A DNA stretch of 18,921 bases from Allobrachymonas sp. (GTDB lineage: Bacteria; Pseudomonadota; Gammaproteobacteria; Burkholderiales; Burkholderiaceae_C): assembly GCA_030538335.1 (NCBI GenBank), contig JAUNUE010000011.1, positions 1-18,921 of the forward strand, given 5' to 3'. The notes under the pieces were generated by a model. The model saw only the letters and a program-made list of their open reading frames with translations. It made no database searches and was not told where the DNA came from. A program made the translations under genes and the position numbers. Positions 1 through 7,338 of the stretch are shown piece after piece; the stretch's first letter is position 1; the number at the start of each line of letters is the position of its first letter.

Positions 1-560
1 GCATCAGATACTGTTTGCAGCAAAGCGCTGTAATGACCAGTAGCCTGCAGCAGCAAATCACAGACTTCACGTACCGCTCCGGCACCGCCTGCGCGCTGGC
101 TCACGTAGTCGGCCTGCGCCAGCACTTCGGCGTGGGCGTTGGGCGGTGCGGCAGCGAAGGCAGCATGGGCGAGCAAGGGCAGGTCGGGCCAGTCGTCGCC
201 CATGGCCGCGGCTTGCGGCCAGTTGAGTTGCAGTTCAGCGAGGATTTTTTCGGCGGCAGGTAATTTGTTCTCGGTGCCGTAAGCGGCGTGTACTACTCCT
301 AAGGCTTGCAGGCGCTTGCGCAAGGCGGCGCTGTCGCGCCCTGTGACCACGGCAGGGGTGATGCCCGCTTGCTGCAACAGCTTCAGGCCATGACCGTCGA
401 GCGTATGGAAGCGTTTGAGCGTTTCGCCGGCCTCGCTGTAGTACAGGCCGCCGTCGGTGAGCACACCGTCCACATCAAAAAATACCACGCGCACATTGCG
501 TGCGCGTTGCAGCAATTCGGGCGTGAACGGTGGAGCCTGGGGGAAGGCAGGAGCCGTCAT
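1..560 (-). CDS. kdsC: 3-deoxy-D-manno-octulosonate 8-phosphate phosphatase KdsC (3' end cut by window edge)
   Basis: Cytoplasmic HAD-family phosphatase that removes phosphate from KDO-8-phosphate to give KDO for the LPS inner core. The 186 visible residues carry the HAD nucleophile motif DVDGVLTDG with Asp29 and Asp31, a VVTGRDS segment (motif II) and GDDWPDLPLL (motif IV, Mg-binding aspartates). The protein lacks a large cap domain, as expected for the C0-type KdsC, which is usually about 175-190 residues, so only a few C-terminal residues should be missing off the left edge. The ATG at 560 follows the kdsD stop with a single base between (TGACATG), so the two genes are almost certainly cotranscribed and translationally coupled. 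Upstream kdsD supplies the first step of the same pathway. In many proteobacteria lptC/lptA/lptB follow; that cannot be seen here. Confidence 0.93.
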   Translation of the reverse strand, partial: MTAPAFPQAPPFTPELLQRARNVRVVFFDVDGVLTDGGLYYSEAGETLKRFHTLDGHGLKLLQQAGITPAVVTGRDSAALRKRLQALGVVHAAYGTENKLPAAEKILAELQLNWPQAAAMGDDWPDLPLLAHAAFAAAPPNAHAEVLAQADYVSQRAGGAGAVREVCDLLLQATGHYSALLQTVSD

Positions 561-561
561 G

Positions 562-1557
562 TCAGATCACCTTGGCGCGCATCAGGTCGTGCGTATTCAG
601 TGCGCCCACCAGCCGCCCTTCGCCATCGACCACGGGCAGGCTGTTGATGCGGTGCTCTTCCATCAGCCGGGCGGCGTCGGCGGCCAGTGCATCGGGGCGA
701 ATGCTGCGCGGCGCTGCGTGCATCAGCGCAGAGGCGGTTTGCGTGCGCAGGTCGGCGCCGCTTTCCAGCAAGCGACGCAGGTCGCCATCGGTAAAGATGC
801 CGAGCAACTGGCCTTTGCCGTCTACCACCATCGTGGCACCCAGGCCCTTGCTGCTCATCTCGCGCATCACGGTGCCGAAATCGGCCTCGGGCGCCACGGC
901 AGGCGCGGCATTGCCCGCGCGCATCACATCGGCCACGGTGGTGAGCAACTTGCGCCCCAACGCGCCGCCGGGGTGCGAGCGCGCAAAGTCTTCGGCCTTG
1001 AAGCCGCGCGCATCGAGCAGGGCCACGGCCAACGCATCGCCCAGCGCCATCTGCACCGTGGTGCTGGCCGTGGGAGCGAGGTTGAGTGGGCAGGCTTCTT
1101 TTTCCACGCTGCTGTCAAGCACGATGTCGGCGTGCTGGCCAAGGCTGGATTTGGGGTTGCCGGTAATGGCAATCAAGGGGATGCTCTGGCGTTTGAGCAC
1201 GGGCAGGATGCGCGCCAGCTCTTCGCTTTCGCCGCTGTTGCTGATGGCCAGCACCACGTCGGCATCGGTCACCATGCCCAGGTCGCCATGCCCGGCTTCG
1301 GCCGGATGCACAAAAAATGCCGGGGTGCCGGTGGAGGCCAGGGTGGCCGCGATCTTGTGCCCCACGTGGCCGCTTTTGCCCATGCCCATGACGACGACGC
1401 GGCCGCGGGCGGTCAACATGGTGCGCACGGCCTGCACAAAGGATGCGTTCTCCGCTTGTGCATGCGACAAGCGCAGGCCTGTGTTGTGCAGAGCCTGCGC
1501 TTCGATGGCAAAAGTTTCTTGCGCCAGTTGCAGCGCACGGTCGGGGGAAAAGCTCAT
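562..1557 (-). CDS. kdsD: D-arabinose 5-phosphate isomerase KdsD (KpsF/GutQ family)
   Basis: Converts D-ribulose 5-phosphate to D-arabinose 5-phosphate, the first committed precursor of KDO for LPS. The 331-residue product has the family order: an N-terminal SIS sugar-phosphate domain (about 35-175, with GMGKSGHVG and HPAEAGHGDLGM) and two C-terminal CBS domains (about 205-265 and 275-331). Lys61, Glu113, Glu154 and His195 match the catalytic set reported for the E. coli enzyme with a constant +2 offset, so it should be active. I chose the ATG at 1557 (MSFSPDRALQLA) because the open frame runs a further 64 codons upstream into the 3' end of the preceding gene, giving a non-homologous extension. 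A GGGGGA stretch precedes the ATG directly, and a TACAAT box lies 6 bases upstream. kdsC follows immediately. Confidence 0.95.
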   Translation of the reverse strand: MSFSPDRALQLAQETFAIEAQALHNTGLRLSHAQAENASFVQAVRTMLTARGRVVVMGMGKSGHVGHKIAATLASTGTPAFFVHPAEAGHGDLGMVTDADVVLAISNSGESEELARILPVLKRQSIPLIAITGNPKSSLGQHADIVLDSSVEKEACPLNLAPTASTTVQMALGDALAVALLDARGFKAEDFARSHPGGALGRKLLTTVADVMRAGNAAPAVAPEADFGTVMREMSSKGLGATMVVDGKGQLLGIFTDGDLRRLLESGADLRTQTASALMHAAPRSIRPDALAADAARLMEEHRINSLPVVDGEGRLVGALNTHDLMRAKVI

Positions 1558-1563
1558 CCCCCG

Positions 1564-1569
1564 ATTGTA
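1564..1569 (-). promoter_or_regulatory. Possible -10 box (TACAAT) just upstream of kdsD
   Basis: Read on the minus strand the hexamer is TACAAT, 5/6 to the sigma70 -10 consensus, in the 37-base gap between the lysozyme-inhibitor gene and kdsD. No convincing -35 is visible at 16-18 bases. If used, the transcript would start almost at the kdsD ATG, giving a near-leaderless mRNA. Otherwise kdsD is simply read through from the upstream gene. Confidence 0.25.
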
Positions 1570-1594
1570 GGCATGGCGGGCGCAGTGCGTGGTT

Positions 1595-2365
1595 TTATCT
1601 GCGCACGGGGGCACAGTCTTTGCGGATGATTTCATCCGCGCCCGCTTTGCTGCGGGTGAGGAAGCCAGCGCCCGCACGCGCCATGTTCGTGCCCTGGTTG
1701 TCCACGCGCCAGCGGTAGCCACCGCCGGTGAAGACATGGGTTTCTGCATCGCTTTGTTGGTTGTCGAGCTTCATCGCCAACGTCTGGTCGCCCACTTCGA
1801 TTTCTGCGCCTGCGGCAGCTTCGCCGAAGTGGTAGCGGGCTTCCATTTGTTTGCCACTGGCGCAGCGGTAGGAAATCCACGGGGCGTGCAGTAGCTCGGC
1901 ATCAAAGCCCGTGGCGTTTTTTGTTGCTGCCGGGCGGCTGGGGGCGGTTGCCGTGCCTTTGCCGGTGATCGAGATGACCATGGCATAGGGACGTGCCTGG
2001 TTGCCCTTGCGGGCGCCATTGCGGGTTTGCAGCACGCGCACCTCGTAAGGGCCGGTATAAGGCAGCACCTGGTCCTGCGGCGAGAGGAAATCAGCGGCCT
2101 CTTTGCCCAGGTAGCGGATGGAAAGATCCAGATCGGGGTGGCTTTCGCCCAAATCCACATTCAGCACCTGGCCCTTTTGGGCGTAAAAGCGGTAGTTGTG
2201 GTAGGCCAAACCACGGATCTGCCCCTGGTAGGTGGCGTCGGTCGTACCGCGTTTGAAGCGCACATCCACGTTTTTGGCCGCGCCCGGATCGTAGGCGGAA
2301 GCGGCTATAGGGGCCAAAGGCAGGCTCAGCGCAAGCGCCAAGGCAAAAGCGGAACTTTTTCTCAT
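1595..2365 (-). CDS. Secreted two-domain lysozyme inhibitor: PliG-like domain fused to MliC-like domain
   Basis: Predicted periplasmic protein of 256 residues. Residues 1-24 form a signal peptide (MRKSS, an Ala/Leu core, cleavage after ASA). Residues 31-134 closely resemble PliG, the periplasmic inhibitor of g-type lysozyme: KNVDVRFKRG, a YxGxIxG turn, YRFYAQKGQ, and YEVRVLQTRNGARK near the end. After an Ala/Thr/Pro linker (135-155), residues 160-253 look like an MliC/PliC domain (inhibitor of c-type lysozyme): ISYRCASG, alternating strands, Ser205, a YRW strand, and a terminal KDC. Cys168 and Cys251 sit where the MliC disulfide normally lies. The usual SASGARY loop is degenerate although its Ser seems kept, so the second assignment is less certain. 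The start is firm: AAAGGA six bases before the ATG. It lies 102 bases downstream of yggS and 37 upstream of kdsD. PliG assignment about 0.9, MliC about 0.6. Confidence 0.8.
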   Translation of the reverse strand: MRKSSAFALALALSLPLAPIAASAYDPGAAKNVDVRFKRGTTDATYQGQIRGLAYHNYRFYAQKGQVLNVDLGESHPDLDLSIRYLGKEAADFLSPQDQVLPYTGPYEVRVLQTRNGARKGNQARPYAMVISITGKGTATAPSRPAATKNATGFDAELLHAPWISYRCASGKQMEARYHFGEAAAGAEIEVGDQTLAMKLDNQQSDAETHVFTGGGYRWRVDNQGTNMARAGAGFLTRSKAGADEIIRKDCAPVRR

Positions 2366-2467
2366 ATATATTCCTTTAAAAAGATGAGGAGGGCACGATC
2401 ATGCCCTTTTTCCGGTGGCAAAAGTGTGACTTATCGCAAATTTTGCAACCTGTCTTGCGGTGCAGGC

Positions 2468-3187
2468 TTACCCACGCGCACCAAAAATGGCCGAGCCGAC
2501 GCGTACCATCGTGCTGCCTGCTGCAATGGCCAGTTCCAGGTCGTGGCTCATGCCCATCGAAAGGGTGTTCCATTGCGGCAGGGCAAGCTGGGCGCCCAGG
2601 TCGTCGAACAGGGTGCGGGTGGCGCGGTGCACGGCGAGCGTTTGCTGCGGGTCGTCATACGGCTCGGGAATACTCATGAGCCCGCGCAACTGCAAGTGGG
2701 GTAGCTTGCACACGGCTTGCGCCAGCTCCAGCGCCTGCTCGGGCGCAATGCCTGATTTGTTGGCGCCGCCGTCCATATTGACCTGCAGGCAGATCTGCAA
2801 TGGGGGCAGATCTGGCGGGCGCTGGCGGCTCAGGCGTTCGGCAATGTCCAGGCGGCTCAGGCTGTGCAGCCAGTCAAAGTGAGCCGCCACTTGCGCGGTT
2901 TTGCGGCTTTGCAGCGGGCCGATACAGTGCCATTCCAGGTCTGTATAGCCCTGTTCGCGCAGGGTCTCGATTTTGGCGACACCTTCCTGCACATAGTTCT
3001 CGCCAAAAGCCCGTTGACCGGCTGCTGCTGCCTGGGCAACCGCCTCTGCCGGGAAGGTTTTGGACACCGCCAGCAGGCGCACCGCATCGGGCGCACGCCC
3101 TGCCTGCGCAGTGGCTTGGGCGATGCGCTGTTGTACTTGTGCCAGCGCAAGGGGCAAATTATCGGGAATGAGTGGCAAAGTAGTCAT
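2468..3187 (-). CDS. yggS: YggS/PLPBP-family PLP-binding protein (PLP homeostasis)
   Basis: Cytoplasmic fold-type III PLP-binding protein without known catalytic activity; the family buffers pyridoxal phosphate and its loss disturbs vitamin B6 and amino-acid pools. The 239-residue product has the PLP lysine in LLAVSKTFP (Lys43), followed by the family motifs FGENYVQE, WHCIGPLQSRK, LQVNMDG...KSG, GLMSIP, LSMGMSHDLELAI and GSTMVRVGSAIFG. The length agrees with the usual 225-240. The ATG at 3187 (MTTLPLIP) is preferred; a TTG three codons upstream is also in frame, and neither has a clear Shine-Dalgarno sequence. The gene is divergent from pilT, an arrangement shared with many pilT/pilU loci in beta- and gammaproteobacteria; it is genomic proximity and not evidence of a role in pili. 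Confidence 0.94.
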   Translation of the reverse strand: MTTLPLIPDNLPLALAQVQQRIAQATAQAGRAPDAVRLLAVSKTFPAEAVAQAAAAGQRAFGENYVQEGVAKIETLREQGYTDLEWHCIGPLQSRKTAQVAAHFDWLHSLSRLDIAERLSRQRPPDLPPLQICLQVNMDGGANKSGIAPEQALELAQAVCKLPHLQLRGLMSIPEPYDDPQQTLAVHRATRTLFDDLGAQLALPQWNTLSMGMSHDLELAIAAGSTMVRVGSAIFGARG

Positions 3188-3193
3188 TAATGG

Positions 3194-3217
3194 CAAGACA
3201 ATAGTGCTGTTGTCTTG
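3194..3217. repeat. Perfect 8-bp inverted repeat in the yggS-pilT divergent gap
   Basis: CAAGACAA (3194-3201) and TTGTCTTG (3210-3217) are exact reverse complements around an 8-base centre. The repeat begins 7 bases upstream of the yggS ATG, so it could be a dimeric-regulator operator for either gene or a hairpin in the yggS leader. A weak minus-strand promoter, GTGACA (3225-3230) with CACTAT 17 bases downstream (3202-3207), would place its -10 box in the centre of the repeat. No regulator can be named. Confidence 0.5.
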
Positions 3218-3242
3218 TTAATATGTCACATTCTGCAGAGGC

Positions 3243-3267
3243 CGCCTGCCGGTAAAAATGGCAGGCG
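3243..3267 (+). promoter_or_regulatory. Stem-loop candidate in the pilT leader
   Basis: CGCCTGCC (3243-3250) and GGCAGGCG (3260-3267) form an 8-bp GC-rich stem closing a 9-base A-rich loop. No T-run follows, so it is not a normal terminator. It ends 31 bases before the pilT GTG and 16 before its ribosome binding site, so it would sit in the 5' untranslated RNA if transcription starts upstream of 3243. A TAATAT hexamer at 3219-3224 is a possible -10 box for pilT, without a good -35. Confidence 0.45.
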
Positions 3268-3298
3268 CTTCGAGTGTGTAATTGGAAGGAAACGGCGC

Positions 3299-4342
3299 GT
3301 GGATATTACCCAACTTCTGGCCTTCAGTGTCAAGAACAAGGCTTCGGACTTGCATCTCTCCTCGGGCCTGCCGCCCATGCTGCGTGTACACGGCGACGTC
3401 AAGCGCATCAACGTGCCGGCGATGGAGCACAAGGAGGTGCACGCCATGGTGTACGACATCATGAGCGACACCCAGCGCAAGCAGTTCGAAGAAGATTTTG
3501 AGTGCGACTTCTCTTTTGAAATCAAGGATTTGGCGCGTTTTCGCGTCAACGCGTTCAACCAAAAACGTGGTGCGGCGGCGGTGTTCCGTACCATTCCGAG
3601 CAAGGTGCTGACGCTGGAGCAATTGAATGCGCCCAAGATTTTTGGTGAACTGGCCTTGAAGCCACGCGGCTTGGTGCTGGTGACCGGCCCCACGGGCTCG
3701 GGCAAGTCCACCACGCTGGCCGCGATGATCGACTATTTGAACGATACCGAACACGGCCACATCCTCACGGTCGAAGACCCGATCGAATTTGTGCATGAGT
3801 CGAAAAAATGCCTGGTCAACCAGCGCGAAGTGGGGCCGATGACGCACAGCTTCTCCAACGCCTTGCGTTCTGCCTTGCGTGAAGACCCCGACTGCATTCT
3901 GGTGGGCGAAATGCGTGACCTGGAGACCATCCGCCTGGCGATGACGGCGGCTGAAACGGGCCACCTGGTGTTTGGCACGCTGCACACGTCCAGCGCGGCC
4001 AAAACGGTGGACCGTATCATCGACGTGTTCCCGGCCGAAGAAAAGGAAATGGTGCGCGCCATGCTGTCAGAATCGCTGGTGGCCGTGATTTCGCAAACCC
4101 TGTGCAAAACCAAAGATGGTACGGGCCGCGTGGCCGCGCACGAGATCATGCTCGGTTCGCCCGCCATCCGCAACCTGATCCGCGAGGCCAAGGTGGCGCA
4201 GATGTACTCCACCATCCAGACCAGCAACAATATCGGTATGCAGACACTCGACCAGAACCTGACCGAGCTGGTCAAGCGCAACGTCATTTCGCCCGCGGAA
4301 GCGCGTGCCAAGGCCAAGACGCCCGAGAACTTCCCCGGCTGA
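3299..4342 (+). CDS. pilT: Type IV pilus retraction ATPase PilT
   Basis: Hexameric cytoplasmic ATPase that drives pilus retraction (twitching motility, DNA uptake). The open frame extends to 3215, but the real start is the GTG at 3299: a GGAAGGA Shine-Dalgarno at 3284-3290 lies 8 bases upstream and the product then begins (M)DITQLLAFSVKNKASDLHLSSG, the family N terminus, giving 347 residues. Visible motifs: Walker A GPTGSGKST at 130-138 with Lys136, the number known from Pseudomonas PilT; Asp box ILTVEDPIEFVH; Walker B ILVGEMRD; His box TGHLVFGTLHT; and the retraction-specific AIRNLIRE segment near the C terminus. pilU follows after 44 bases with no terminator between, so they form one operon ended by the hairpin at 5548. 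Confidence 0.97.
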   Translation: MDITQLLAFSVKNKASDLHLSSGLPPMLRVHGDVKRINVPAMEHKEVHAMVYDIMSDTQRKQFEEDFECDFSFEIKDLARFRVNAFNQKRGAAAVFRTIPSKVLTLEQLNAPKIFGELALKPRGLVLVTGPTGSGKSTTLAAMIDYLNDTEHGHILTVEDPIEFVHESKKCLVNQREVGPMTHSFSNALRSALREDPDCILVGEMRDLETIRLAMTAAETGHLVFGTLHTSSAAKTVDRIIDVFPAEEKEMVRAMLSESLVAVISQTLCKTKDGTGRVAAHEIMLGSPAIRNLIREAKVAQMYSTIQTSNNIGMQTLDQNLTELVKRNVISPAEARAKAKTPENFPG

Positions 4343-4386
4343 TGCACGGCGCCTTGCCGCCGCCACCGATTTTTTGAAGGACAGAC

Positions 4387-5523
4387 ATGAACCGCGACCA
4401 GGCCAGCCAGTTTATCCACGAGTTGCTCAAACTCATGGTCAGCCGCAACGGCAGCGACCTTTTCATCACGGCCGAGTTTCCCCCGGCCATCAAGCTCGAC
4501 GGCAAGATCAACAAGGTGTCGGCGCAGCCGCTGTCGCAGGCGCACACGCTGGCGCTCACGCGCTCGATCATGAGCGACCGGCAGATGTCGGAGTTTGAAG
4601 CCACCAAAGAGTGCAACTTCGCCATTTCGCCGCCTGGCATCGGGCGCTTTCGCGTCAACGCTTTCATGCAAATGGGCAAGGTCGGCATGGTGCTGCGGGT
4701 GATCCCGCAAAAAATCCCGACCATCGATGACCTGAAGCTGCCGCCCATCCTCAAGGACGTGGCCATGACCAAACGTGGCCTGGTCATCATGGTGGGTGCA
4801 ACCGGCTCAGGCAAATCCACCTCGCTGGCGGCCATGGTCGACTGGCGCAACGAAAACTCCTTCGGCCACATCATCACCATTGAAGACCCGGTGGAATTTG
4901 TACACCCGCACAAGAACTGCATCGTGACGCAGCGCGAGGTGGGGCTGGATACCGACGACTGGGAAATTGCACTGAAAAACACCTTGCGCCAGGCGCCGGA
5001 TGTGATCCTGATGGGCGAGATTCGCGACCGTGAAACCATGGAACATGCCGTGGCATTTGCCGAAACCGGCCACCTGTGCATGGCTACGCTGCACGCCAAC
5101 AGCGCCAACCAGGCGCTTGACCGCGTGATCAACTTCTTCCCCGAAGAGCGACGCGAGCAGTTGCTGATGGACTTGTCGCTCAACCTCAAGGGCATGATTT
5201 CGCAGCGCCTGTTGCCGCGTGAAAACAGCAAGGGCCGTGTGGCGGTGGTCGAGATCATGATCAACTCACCGTTGATTTCAGACCTGATCTTCAAGGGTGA
5301 GGTGGGCGAGATCAAGGAAGTGATGAAGCGCAGCCGCGACATTGGCATGCAGACCTTCGACCAGGCACTGTTCGACGCCTTTGAAGAAAACACCATTTCC
5401 TACGAAGACGCGTTGCGCAACGCCGACTCGCAAAACGACCTGCGTTTGCAGATCAAACTCAATTCCAAGCGCGCCGCTACAACCGATCTGGCAGCGGGAA
5501 CCGAGCATATGGCAGTCATGTAG
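4387..5523 (+). CDS. pilU: Type IV pilus accessory retraction ATPase PilU
   Basis: PilT paralogue of 378 residues that assists PilT-dependent retraction. Motifs: SRNGSDLFIT near the N terminus, Walker A GATGSGKST (137-145, Lys143), Asp box IITIEDPVEFVH, Walker B VILMGEIRD, His box TGHLCMATLHANS. Where PilT has AIRNLIRE this protein has PLISDLIFKGEVGEIKEVM, and it carries a C-terminal extension of about 30 residues rich in polar residues, both typical of PilU. GAAGGA lies 6 bases before the ATG. It is the second gene of the pilT-pilU operon. Catalytic residues look intact. Confidence 0.96.
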   Translation: MNRDQASQFIHELLKLMVSRNGSDLFITAEFPPAIKLDGKINKVSAQPLSQAHTLALTRSIMSDRQMSEFEATKECNFAISPPGIGRFRVNAFMQMGKVGMVLRVIPQKIPTIDDLKLPPILKDVAMTKRGLVIMVGATGSGKSTSLAAMVDWRNENSFGHIITIEDPVEFVHPHKNCIVTQREVGLDTDDWEIALKNTLRQAPDVILMGEIRDRETMEHAVAFAETGHLCMATLHANSANQALDRVINFFPEERREQLLMDLSLNLKGMISQRLLPRENSKGRVAVVEIMINSPLISDLIFKGEVGEIKEVMKRSRDIGMQTFDQALFDAFEENTISYEDALRNADSQNDLRLQIKLNSKRAATTDLAAGTEHMAVM

Positions 5524-5547
5524 CCTTTGCGCTTGCGCTACCATTTG

Positions 5548-5571
5548 CGGCAGGAGCACTCCTGCCGTTTT
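5548..5571 (+). terminator. Rho-independent terminator after pilU
   Basis: CGGCAGGAG (5548-5556) and CTCCTGCCG (5559-5567) are perfect complements with CA between; in practice an 8-bp stem with a GCAC loop. TTTT then CATTT follows. It lies 24 bases after the pilU stop and separates the pilus operon from the dehydrogenase gene, which therefore needs its own promoter or depends on read-through. Confidence 0.88.
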
Positions 5572-5605
5572 CATTTCAGCCTTTTCCATTTGAAAGCCCC
5601 GTTCC

Positions 5606-6508
5606 ATGCGCCAGATCGCCGATAAAACCTACGCTGCCAGTACGCCTCACAAGGTGGCTTTTTTAGGGCTTGGCGTTATGGGCTACCCGATGGCAGGTCA
5701 CCTGGCGCGTGCTGGTCATACCGTATGTGTGTACAACCGCGACGCCAGCAAGGCACAGCAATGGGTCACGCAATGCGGCGGCACCATGGCCGCCACGCCG
5801 CGCGAGGCGGCTGCAGGGGCCGATGTGGTGCTGTGCTGCGTAGGCAACGACGATGACCTGCGCAGCGTGGTGCTGGGCGCAGATGGCGCCTTTGCAGGGA
5901 TGCAAGCAGGCGCGGTATTTGTTGATCACACCACCGCCTCGGCTGCGGTAGCGCGCGAGTTGTATGCACAAGCCAAAACGCAAGGCTTGCAGTTTGTGGA
6001 TGCGCCTGTTTCAGGCGGGCAGGCCGGGGCCGAAAACGGCCAACTCACCGTATTGTGCGGTGCCGAGCAGGCCGTGTTTGACCGCGTGGCGCCGGTACTT
6101 GCTGCGTATGCCAAAGCCTGCACGCGCATCGGTGAGGTGGGCAGCGGACAACTCGCCAAGATGGTCAACCAGATCTGCCTGGCAGGCATGATCCAGGGTT
6201 TGAGCGAGGCCATTGCCTTTGGCGAAAAAGCCGGGCTGGATATGGAAACCGTGCTGGGAGCCATCGGCAAAGGCGCAGCACAAAGCTGGCAGATGGACCA
6301 CCGCAGCCCCACCATGCTGCAGGGTAAATTCGACTTTGGCTTTGCCGTCGACTGGATGCGCAAGGACTTGGCGATTGTGCTTGACGAGGCGCAACGCAAT
6401 GGCGCCAAGCTGCCCGTCACCGCATTGGTCGATCAATTCTATGCCGAGGTACAGAATAAAGGCGGCCAACGCTGGGACACGTCGAGCCTGATCACCTTGC
6501 TGCGTTAA
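5606..6508 (+). CDS. NAD(P)-dependent beta-hydroxyacid dehydrogenase (HIBADH / tartronate semialdehyde reductase family)
   Basis: A 300-residue member of the beta-hydroxyacid dehydrogenase family. The N-terminal Rossmann domain has GLGVMGYPM (21-29), and an Arg after the second strand (VYNRD, Arg45) is often seen with NADP preference. The substrate-binding motif DAPVSGG is at 131-137 and the catalytic lysine motif GSGQLAKMVNQ gives Lys184 and Asn187; the all-alpha C-terminal domain is complete. Exact substrate cannot be read: 3-hydroxyisobutyrate, 2-hydroxy-3-oxopropionate and small semialdehydes are all possible, and no pathway genes stand next to it. The first 15 residues precede the usual family start; the ATG has only a weak, distant Shine-Dalgarno. 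It converges on the acyltransferase gene with 11 bases between the stops and no visible terminator. Confidence 0.88.
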   Translation: MRQIADKTYAASTPHKVAFLGLGVMGYPMAGHLARAGHTVCVYNRDASKAQQWVTQCGGTMAATPREAAAGADVVLCCVGNDDDLRSVVLGADGAFAGMQAGAVFVDHTTASAAVARELYAQAKTQGLQFVDAPVSGGQAGAENGQLTVLCGAEQAVFDRVAPVLAAYAKACTRIGEVGSGQLAKMVNQICLAGMIQGLSEAIAFGEKAGLDMETVLGAIGKGAAQSWQMDHRSPTMLQGKFDFGFAVDWMRKDLAIVLDEAQRNGAKLPVTALVDQFYAEVQNKGGQRWDTSSLITLLR

Positions 6509-6519
6509 AACGCGCCGGT

Positions 6520-7338
6520 TCAGTCCACATCGTGCGGTTGCTGCAGCAACTCCTGCACCCGCAACCGCAAATCCTGCGCCCATTGCTGGCGGCCGCGCCC
6601 GTTGGCGTTTTCGGGCGTGCCAAAGCGCACACGCACTTCCAGGCCCTTGTCACACAGCGTGCGCCATAGCGATGCCACCAGCGTATCGTCGCCGATATAG
6701 CAGGGCGACAGGCTGATGTTGCCTTGCGCATCAAAAAACCGGATTGCCACCGGCTGCACGGGTGCGTCGGCATCGATGGGCGCTTGCAGCAGGTTGGCAT
6801 GGAAGGGCAACAGCGACAGGCCATCGCTGGTGGTGCCTTCGGGAAAAATCGCGAGAATGTCGCCCGCACGCAAGGCATCGGCCAGCACTTGCAGCATGCG
6901 CAGGGCATCGCGGCGTGAGGCGCGATGCAGGTACAACGTGCCGGTGCGCGTGGCCAAGGTGCCAATCAGTGGCCAGCTTTTGACCTCGTCTTTGGAGACA
7001 AAGCGGCAATAGCCCGTGGCGTGGATGGCCGGAATATCCAGAAACGAGATGTGGTTGGCTACCAGCAAGGCCCCTGTGCCGTGGGCACTTGGGGCAGGCT
7101 GGCCTTGAACCTTCAGCGTGATGCCGCAATGGCGCACAACGCCAGCCGCCCAGCGCACCACTTCGACCTGCTGCTGCGCAGGTGTCATGCCGCCAAAGCG
7201 TGTCCATACGATCCATAAGCCGCGAAAGATGTGCAGTACCAGGCTGAACGCCCGCCAGGCACCGCGCAGCACATGGCGTTGCGGCGTGCCGACGGTGTGG
7301 GTCTGGAGATGCGCGGAGGCGGGTTCGCCGGGTTTCAT
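6520..7338 (-). CDS. 1-acyl-sn-glycerol-3-phosphate acyltransferase family protein (PlsC-like)
   Basis: Membrane-associated acyltransferase of 272 residues, likely acylating lysophosphatidate or a related lysophospholipid with acyl-ACP or acyl-CoA. It has the catalytic NHISFLD (95-101, NHx4D), an FVSKDEVKSWPLIG segment, LYLHRASRRD and the phosphate-binding FPEGTTSDG (165-173). A hydrophobic stretch near 30-46 (FSLVLHIFRGLWIVW) should anchor it to the inner membrane. Its ATG overlaps the stop of the upstream pseudo-dihydroorotase gene (ATGA), so translation is coupled; the functional reason for linking it to pyrimidine genes is unclear. A second, shorter enzyme of the same superfamily lies at 17950. 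The name plsC would be a guess because several paralogues usually exist. Confidence 0.88.
   Translation of the reverse strand: MKPGEPASAHLQTHTVGTPQRHVLRGAWRAFSLVLHIFRGLWIVWTRFGGMTPAQQQVEVVRWAAGVVRHCGITLKVQGQPAPSAHGTGALLVANHISFLDIPAIHATGYCRFVSKDEVKSWPLIGTLATRTGTLYLHRASRRDALRMLQVLADALRAGDILAIFPEGTTSDGLSLLPFHANLLQAPIDADAPVQPVAIRFFDAQGNISLSPCYIGDDTLVASLWRTLCDKGLEVRVRFGTPENANGRGRQQWAQDLRLRVQELLQQPHDVD

Noticed and set aside
457..1629. Long plus-strand open frame of 390 codons opposite kdsD-kdsC
   Set aside because: It is antisense to two well-supported genes and its protein is His/Ala/Gly-rich, as expected from the reverse strand of GC-rich coding DNA.
2391..2411. Hairpin GGGCA/TGCCC followed by TTTTT on the plus strand between yggS and the lysozyme-inhibitor gene
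   Set aside because: The T-run is on the plus strand, but both flanking genes are on the minus strand. The stem is only 5 bp, and read on the minus strand the next T-run is about eight bases away, so I do not call it a terminator.
3191..3208. TGGCA...TGCT resembling a sigma54 promoter before pilT
   Set aside because: The GG and GC elements are two bases too far apart for a sigma54 site, and the sequence is better explained by the 8-bp inverted repeat.
3215..3298. Upstream extension of the pilT frame by 28 codons
   Set aside because: The extension is unlike any PilT N terminus, whereas the GTG at 3299 has an excellent Shine-Dalgarno and gives the standard 347-residue protein.
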